DNA from: Rhizophagus irregularis
Lineage: Eukaryota > Glomeromycota > Glomeromycetes > Glomerales > Glomeraceae
NCBI RefSeq assembly: GCF_026210795.1
Contig: NC_089449.1
Coordinates: forward strand, 496,001 to 560,000
Direction of reading: 5' to 3'
Length of the DNA: 64,000 bases
A model generated the notes under the pieces. It did not search any database. It was not told the origin of the DNA and was given only the letters and a program-made list of their open reading frames with translations. This document shows positions 59,261 through 64,000 of this stretch, piece after piece (position 1 is the stretch's first letter; every line of letters begins with the position of its first letter). A program made the position numbers and the translations under genes.

Positions 59261-60554
59261 ATGGATATCCCAAAATATATTGGAGATATACACCCAGAAG
59301 ATTATATCAAAGAAATGAGAATATATTGTAATTTTAAACAAATTACAAATGATGATGATGTTTTAAAGTTTAGTAAATTGATGGTAGATTCAACCATTGA
59401 TTTTCCTTCTGAAAACATAGAATCGTGTGAAGATCTTATCAAAGAATTAAAAGAACATATTACATTTTTGATTTTTAAAAATTCTAGTATAAGAAAATTA
59501 CATTTATTAAAGTATCAACTTGAACGAGATGGTGGTGATACGCCAAAATTTATTGCTAAATTTCGTTCACTTTGTCGTAATGCTGAGATTAATGATATCG
59601 ATAGACAAAAACATTATTTATATTACACACTTCCAAATGATTTTTTTAGAAATGAATTTATCAAACATTATGATGATATTAAAACTATGAATGATTTGGT
59701 TATTTGTTTTGAAAGAACTTTAAATGAATATTCTAGATTTATTCTAAATGGTTCTGTTGTAGCGTTAAAACATGTTGCTACTGGAAAATATCTTACTAGT
59801 AGTATTAAACATTACGAGACAGGTTCAAAAAATCAATTGGTTTGTATTATTTCTTTACTGATTTTTGAAATTTTTTTTTTGTAATGATATACATATATTT
59901 ATAATTGTTTGTAATTCAGGTTTTTTGTGGGAAGTCGTTACGTGATTCAAACTCTGCTTGGACTATCAAATGCCTTCAGAGTCCTGAATTTCTTCCTTAT
60001 GAAAGTATAATCTATTTACAACATAATAATACCAACAATTTTCTTGAAATTTGTACTGACCGTCATAATCTATCTCCTGTTTCTAAACATACTGAAGGTA
60101 AACAACTTAATTTTATATTTCTCAAACTTAATATTTAAAGATTTATCAAGCTGCTTACAAATATATATATATATATATTTTTTTTGTTACATATACAGTG
60201 AGCTGTGGATCTAATAATAATTATAGCGATTATACATGGATTCTTGATCGTAGTAAACCCGAAAGTAAAGATGAATTTTTAAAAACACAAGATATTATTC
60301 TTCTTAGGAATAAATATCCCGATTATCTTACTAATAAGCAAAAAGAAGAGATTTTGGGTTGTAAAGATATTATGTTTACCGTTGGCGAAGATGAATATCA
60401 AGAAGTTTATGCTCATTCTAAAGACAATATTGACGAATATGACGAGGTAATTATAATTTTTTTTTATTAACTTTTATTCTTGTAAAGAATTTAAATCAAA
60501 TTAATTAACAATTTATCTATTTTCATACAGTGGTGCATTGAACTTATCGAATAA
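59261..60554 (+). CDS. MIR-domain protein with unassigned N-terminal region
   Basis: Four exons (59261-59839, 59920-60097, 60199-60446, 60531-60554) join in frame to 342 residues, starting MDIPKYIGDIHPEDYI. Residues 1-160 are helical and charged (KFIAKFRSLCRNAEIND, QKHYLYYTLPNDFF). A MIR-like beta-trefoil begins at about residue 168: NGSVVALKHVATGKYLTSS, then QLVFCGKSLRDSNSAWTIK, continuing to the TWILD segment. MIR domains occur in protein O-mannosyltransferases, SDF2 and IP3 receptors and often bind ligands or sugars. Here there is no transmembrane segment or signal peptide. This pairing is a known expanded family in Rhizophagus to my recollection. The N-terminal part has a spacing reminiscent of retroelement Gag capsids, but that is only inference; the gene itself looks whole. 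Confidence 0.85.
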
Positions 60555-61960
60555 TTGTTGTAATTGCAAAAATTACTTTTTAATTTATCATCTACTTTCT
60601 ATCCGAGATTGATGTACTTTTTTTTTTGTAATCTATTTAATAAATGTTTAGAAATTATTAAATTTGTCATCATTTGGTAATGATTCTTTTATTATATGCC
60701 TGTATTAGTAGTCCAACTTAAAATTTTGATTAAATCTAAGAAAAGTTGCATCCATGATCCTTTACTTTCAAAAAGATATTTCCCGCCATTACGTTAACAA
60801 TTAATAAAGAATAAATGTAGATAAAGTTAAGCCACCTTATTGTTTGAAGACAAAGAAGCATGTACAATTGTTATGTTGGTACATAAAAAATCACATGTAT
60901 AAATAAAGTAAATAATAAAACTTTGTACAACTTCTCTAGTACCGAAGTATCTTAGGGACCGCCTCTTATTGTTGATAATAAACGGTTAAAATCATAACCT
61001 AGGGACAGATTCACGTGGTCTATAATAATGCAGATAAGCCAACTCTAACCAGTTATAAACCGGTTAAATTAACTGGTTAAATTTATAAACTTATCCAGCT
61101 TAAGGTGACAAACGGTATTATAGTTATTTTTATTCATTAGATGGTAAAAAGGGCCCATCTCGATTTTTGATAAAAATCTGGAACATGACATGTGTCAGTT
61201 TGTATACTGTTGTTACTGCACGTGCAACGTGGTATTAATTCAGATGATTTTATTGTGAGTTGTGACCATTAACCAATCATATTTAATCAGGCAATCATAC
61301 GATTATTGGTTTTTCGATGACAAATCGAACAATGTTGATTTTTTTTTAGAAAAAAAAAGAAAGGGAAGAAAAATGCCAATGTATTTGATAAAGAAAAACA
61401 ATTATTTCCCTCCCAATAATCCTTCTTTACATTTCTTATTTCTTCTCGTCAATTTTCTCGTCAATTTTCGTGATTAATCCATTCTTTCTAGATAAAAGAT
61501 TTTAGATGCGCCCTGTAAAAATTGAATACATAATCCAAAAAAAGAATATATATTTCCATAATTCAATTTTAATCACCTTGACGATAAGGATCAAGCCCAC
61601 TACCAAGAAAGTGTTAATTATCAACTTCATCATGTAAATCAATAGAAATATAGAATCATTTTCAAAATTTTACTTACCCTTGAAGAGAACTTGATAATCC
61701 GCTTTCAAGATTTTTTTTGTTGAAAAGGAAAAAATAGAGAATTATAGTATAAAAAGTTCAGAATAATATTAAAAAAATTTATTAATGATTTTTTTTTCAA
61801 GGAAAGAGTGAATTAAATTGGTTCTAAATACATTTAATATTAAGTAATTAAAAAAAAACTAAACTATTTGTAACGCGGGTGCTGAAATTTTTTAAAGTTA
61901 ACCCAGTCTAAATGTTAATTAGTAGTATATATTATTTTTGAGAAGGGGGATTTTTTTTTT
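60555..61960. other. Spacer between MIR and BTB genes
   Basis: No gene seen. Near 61040-61090 there are repeated and inverted AACCGGTTAAA/AACTGGTTAAA words. The frame at 61262-61477 (+) is low complexity. Confidence 0.5.
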
Positions 61961-63004
61961 TCATTTGTAAATTAAAAATTTAGCAAGAATATAATCATTT
62001 TGAACAAAAATATATTCGCTCTTTAGTTCTCTACTTATTTTAGATATTTCATCAATACTTATTTTCATATGTTTGCCTCTTCGAGATAATCTAGATTGAT
62101 GTCGTGGAGCAAAACAATGCCGTAAATATGGTTTAACTTCACTAGAAAAGTCCTCACTTGAAATATTACCAAATCTAATTAATTCGACATAATCTTTTAA
62201 AATTTCCCATAATTCATTAAAGTCCTTCTCCTCCCATTCGTTAACGTCCCTTTCACTATTAGAACACTTATGAATCCCCCATTTAACAACATATTTCCAT
62301 ATTTCAACTTCGTCCATCTCTATATCATCTCTTTTCAACAGGTCAATCAATAAATCTCCACTTAAATTAATAAAATCACTAGACTTAAATATTAATTCGG
62401 GATTCTCACTCATCTTTTGAATGCAAAATTCTTGAAGATTTTTACATTCCACAAATCGATGAGCATGAAATTGAACTTTGATAAAATCTGTTTTAATCCA
62501 AGTATCAGCGAGAGATAATAAATGAGATTCTGCAAAATTCATTAATTCCGTTAACATAAATTCATCAGTAGCGCATAGTAAGTCTAGTAGTTCACAAGGC
62601 GTAAGCTCGTCGAGAGACACAGTACCACTATACAAATGTCTATTAAAAAAAAAGATTAAAAATGAATAAACAAATAAATTTAAATAAATAAAAAAATAAA
62701 AAATAAATAAATAAATAAAAAATTTTTTTTCTTACTTGAGGATAATTTCAAAATTTTTTGGTGAAATATTTGGTTTTTCAAAAACTATTTTATCTCCTTC
62801 CTTCTTAATCCAACCGCTTGATAAAGCGATTCTAAAATAAGTTGATTGTGAAGTTAAAATTAAAGCATGAGCGAAAAATGTTTTACTATTTGAACCATTT
62901 CCAACTTTAATTATCGTATCATAATTAATATTTGGGTTTTGATATAAATAATCGAAATTTTTTATTAATCTATTTACTAATATTTCAGCTGACTTAGATG
63001 ACAT
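61961..63004 (-). CDS. BTB-BACK domain protein
   Basis: Two exons (62736-63004 and 61961-62639) join to 315 residues, starting MSSKSAEILVNRL. BTB/POZ is at residues 10-120 (NGSNSKTFFAHALILTSQS, YFRIALSSGW, then HLYSGTVSLDEL and ELLDLLCATDEFML). BACK is at about 130-235 (FIKVQFHAHRFVECKNLQEF and LIDLLKRDDIEMDEVEIWKYV). The protein ends soon after BACK, without the Kelch or TLDc domain many relatives carry. BTB-BACK proteins usually act as substrate adaptors of Cul3 ubiquitin ligases. BTB proteins are a very large family in Rhizophagus. Substrate unknown. Confidence 0.9.
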
Positions 63005-64000
63005 TTTTTTATAATGTTTGTATTTTTTTTTTGTTTTTTGTTTTCTTTTTTCTTTGTTTTTTATGCTTTTTATGTTCGGGAGTAAAAGATTTTTTTTTTA
63101 CAAAATGAGTATATTTATCAATTTATTTGGTCCTGCATTACCCACATTAGCCGAATTCAATTTTCCCAAAATAATCAATCAATCATGTGATACGGGCTGA
63201 ACAACGCTTTTCGTCACCGGTCGGTACCGTTTTGTTGATTGATGAACAAAAACTTTCTATTTTGAGAATCTAAATGAGGTTGTGCTTTTTGATTTTTACT
63301 TTTTTTGAAAATTATATATTAGCTTCTTTTTGGCTTAGGATAATTATTATCACTTTGTTTTAGTAAATTAGAGATCCGATAATTCTTTTTTTTTTTGTCC
63401 TTAATATTTCATAAATCTTGTGATCTTTATTTCTCGCATTTTAATCATGAGAACTTGGGGTAAAAGAATTTATTAATAGTTTGCATTACCCCGTGTAGCA
63501 AGATATGATTGAATCAAAAAAGTTTGATTAACAAATTTGTCTGTTGATCGATCCTTCGATAATCCATTTTTTTTTTTCGAAACCGTCCGTCTGAAACAAA
63601 TCCATTACGATCTTTTATAAACAAAAGTTAAGTTTAAATGCTTTTTTTATACAGATCTTATTTATAATATCTTATTTGGGGGTTTTTATATCCGGTGAAT
63701 ATTCATCACGTAAAATTACTTTTATAGCGCCCAATTAAGAATTAAGGTTAAATGACATTATTATTTGTAAATGTCTTGTCTTCCTTCTATAAGGATTTTT
63801 ACGGTTTAAACTTCTCATGCATTCGTAGTTGTGCAAATAACCTACTTAACTATATAAATATATTTTATTTTCGGCATCAAAAAAGTAACTAAATTGTGAT
63901 TGAACGAACTAAACAGATCTTATGTTTATGCGATTATCTTTGACGGAATAACATTGTCAAATGTTTATACTAAAGTTTTTTTTATCATTTTAATCATGTG
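63005..64000. other. Right-end spacer
   Basis: Upstream region of the BTB gene, T-rich. No gene or organised repeat seen to the window end. Confidence 0.5.

Overview
The window looks like nuclear DNA of an arbuscular mycorrhizal fungus of the Rhizophagus (Glomeromycotina) type. It is very AT-rich, with long homopolymers. Genes are cut by many short GT-AG introns. The families are those expanded in that group: a Sel1-repeat kinase, F-box, BTB-BACK, MIR-domain and SAM-NYN proteins. This assignment rests on family content and style, not on a database match.

Layout, left to right. At 1-6443 (-) lies a SNF2 remodeller of the ATRX type that runs off the left edge and starts with a SAM domain. At 7388-10382 (-) is a complete Puf6/PUM3 ribosome-biogenesis gene. 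A direct tandem duplication of about 5 kb (9018-14171 and 14172-18833) follows. It leaves one complete Puf6 gene, a truncated decayed kinase-Sel1 copy, a truncated Puf6 copy, two versions of a small unknown gene, and one complete kinase-Sel1 gene (17004-19396, +).

At 20680-23909 (-) is the biotin-carrying alpha subunit of mitochondrial methylcrotonyl-CoA carboxylase. Next come three tandem secreted purple acid phosphatases (24056-30673, all -). Each sits in a unit of about 2.6 kb that also copied the 5' end of the carboxylase gene, so the triplication can be read from the sequence. An F-box gene (32194-33723, -) and about 4.5 kb of mostly gene-free DNA follow.

The most striking region is 38245-52937. 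Eight related genes for small four-helix membrane proteins lie within about 15 kb, on both strands. They share a six-exon plan with the same intron phases (1,2,1,2,1; one member has lost an intron). They also share a TM3-TM4 loop motif with two cysteines followed by an R-x-x-N-x-I-x-M-W-like helix start, and most have a cysteine cluster at the predicted cytosolic end of TM2. I cannot assign them firmly to a named family; the nearest architecture is MARVEL-like. Two members carry repeat insertions in introns: a pogo-like MITE and a minisatellite of about 540 bp.

The right end holds a SAM-NYN putative RNase (54147-55434, -), a long gene-poor stretch with a MITE, a MIR-domain protein (59261-60554, +) and a BTB-BACK protein (61961-63004, -). 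I found no CRISPR array, rRNA, convincing tRNA or intact autonomous transposon.
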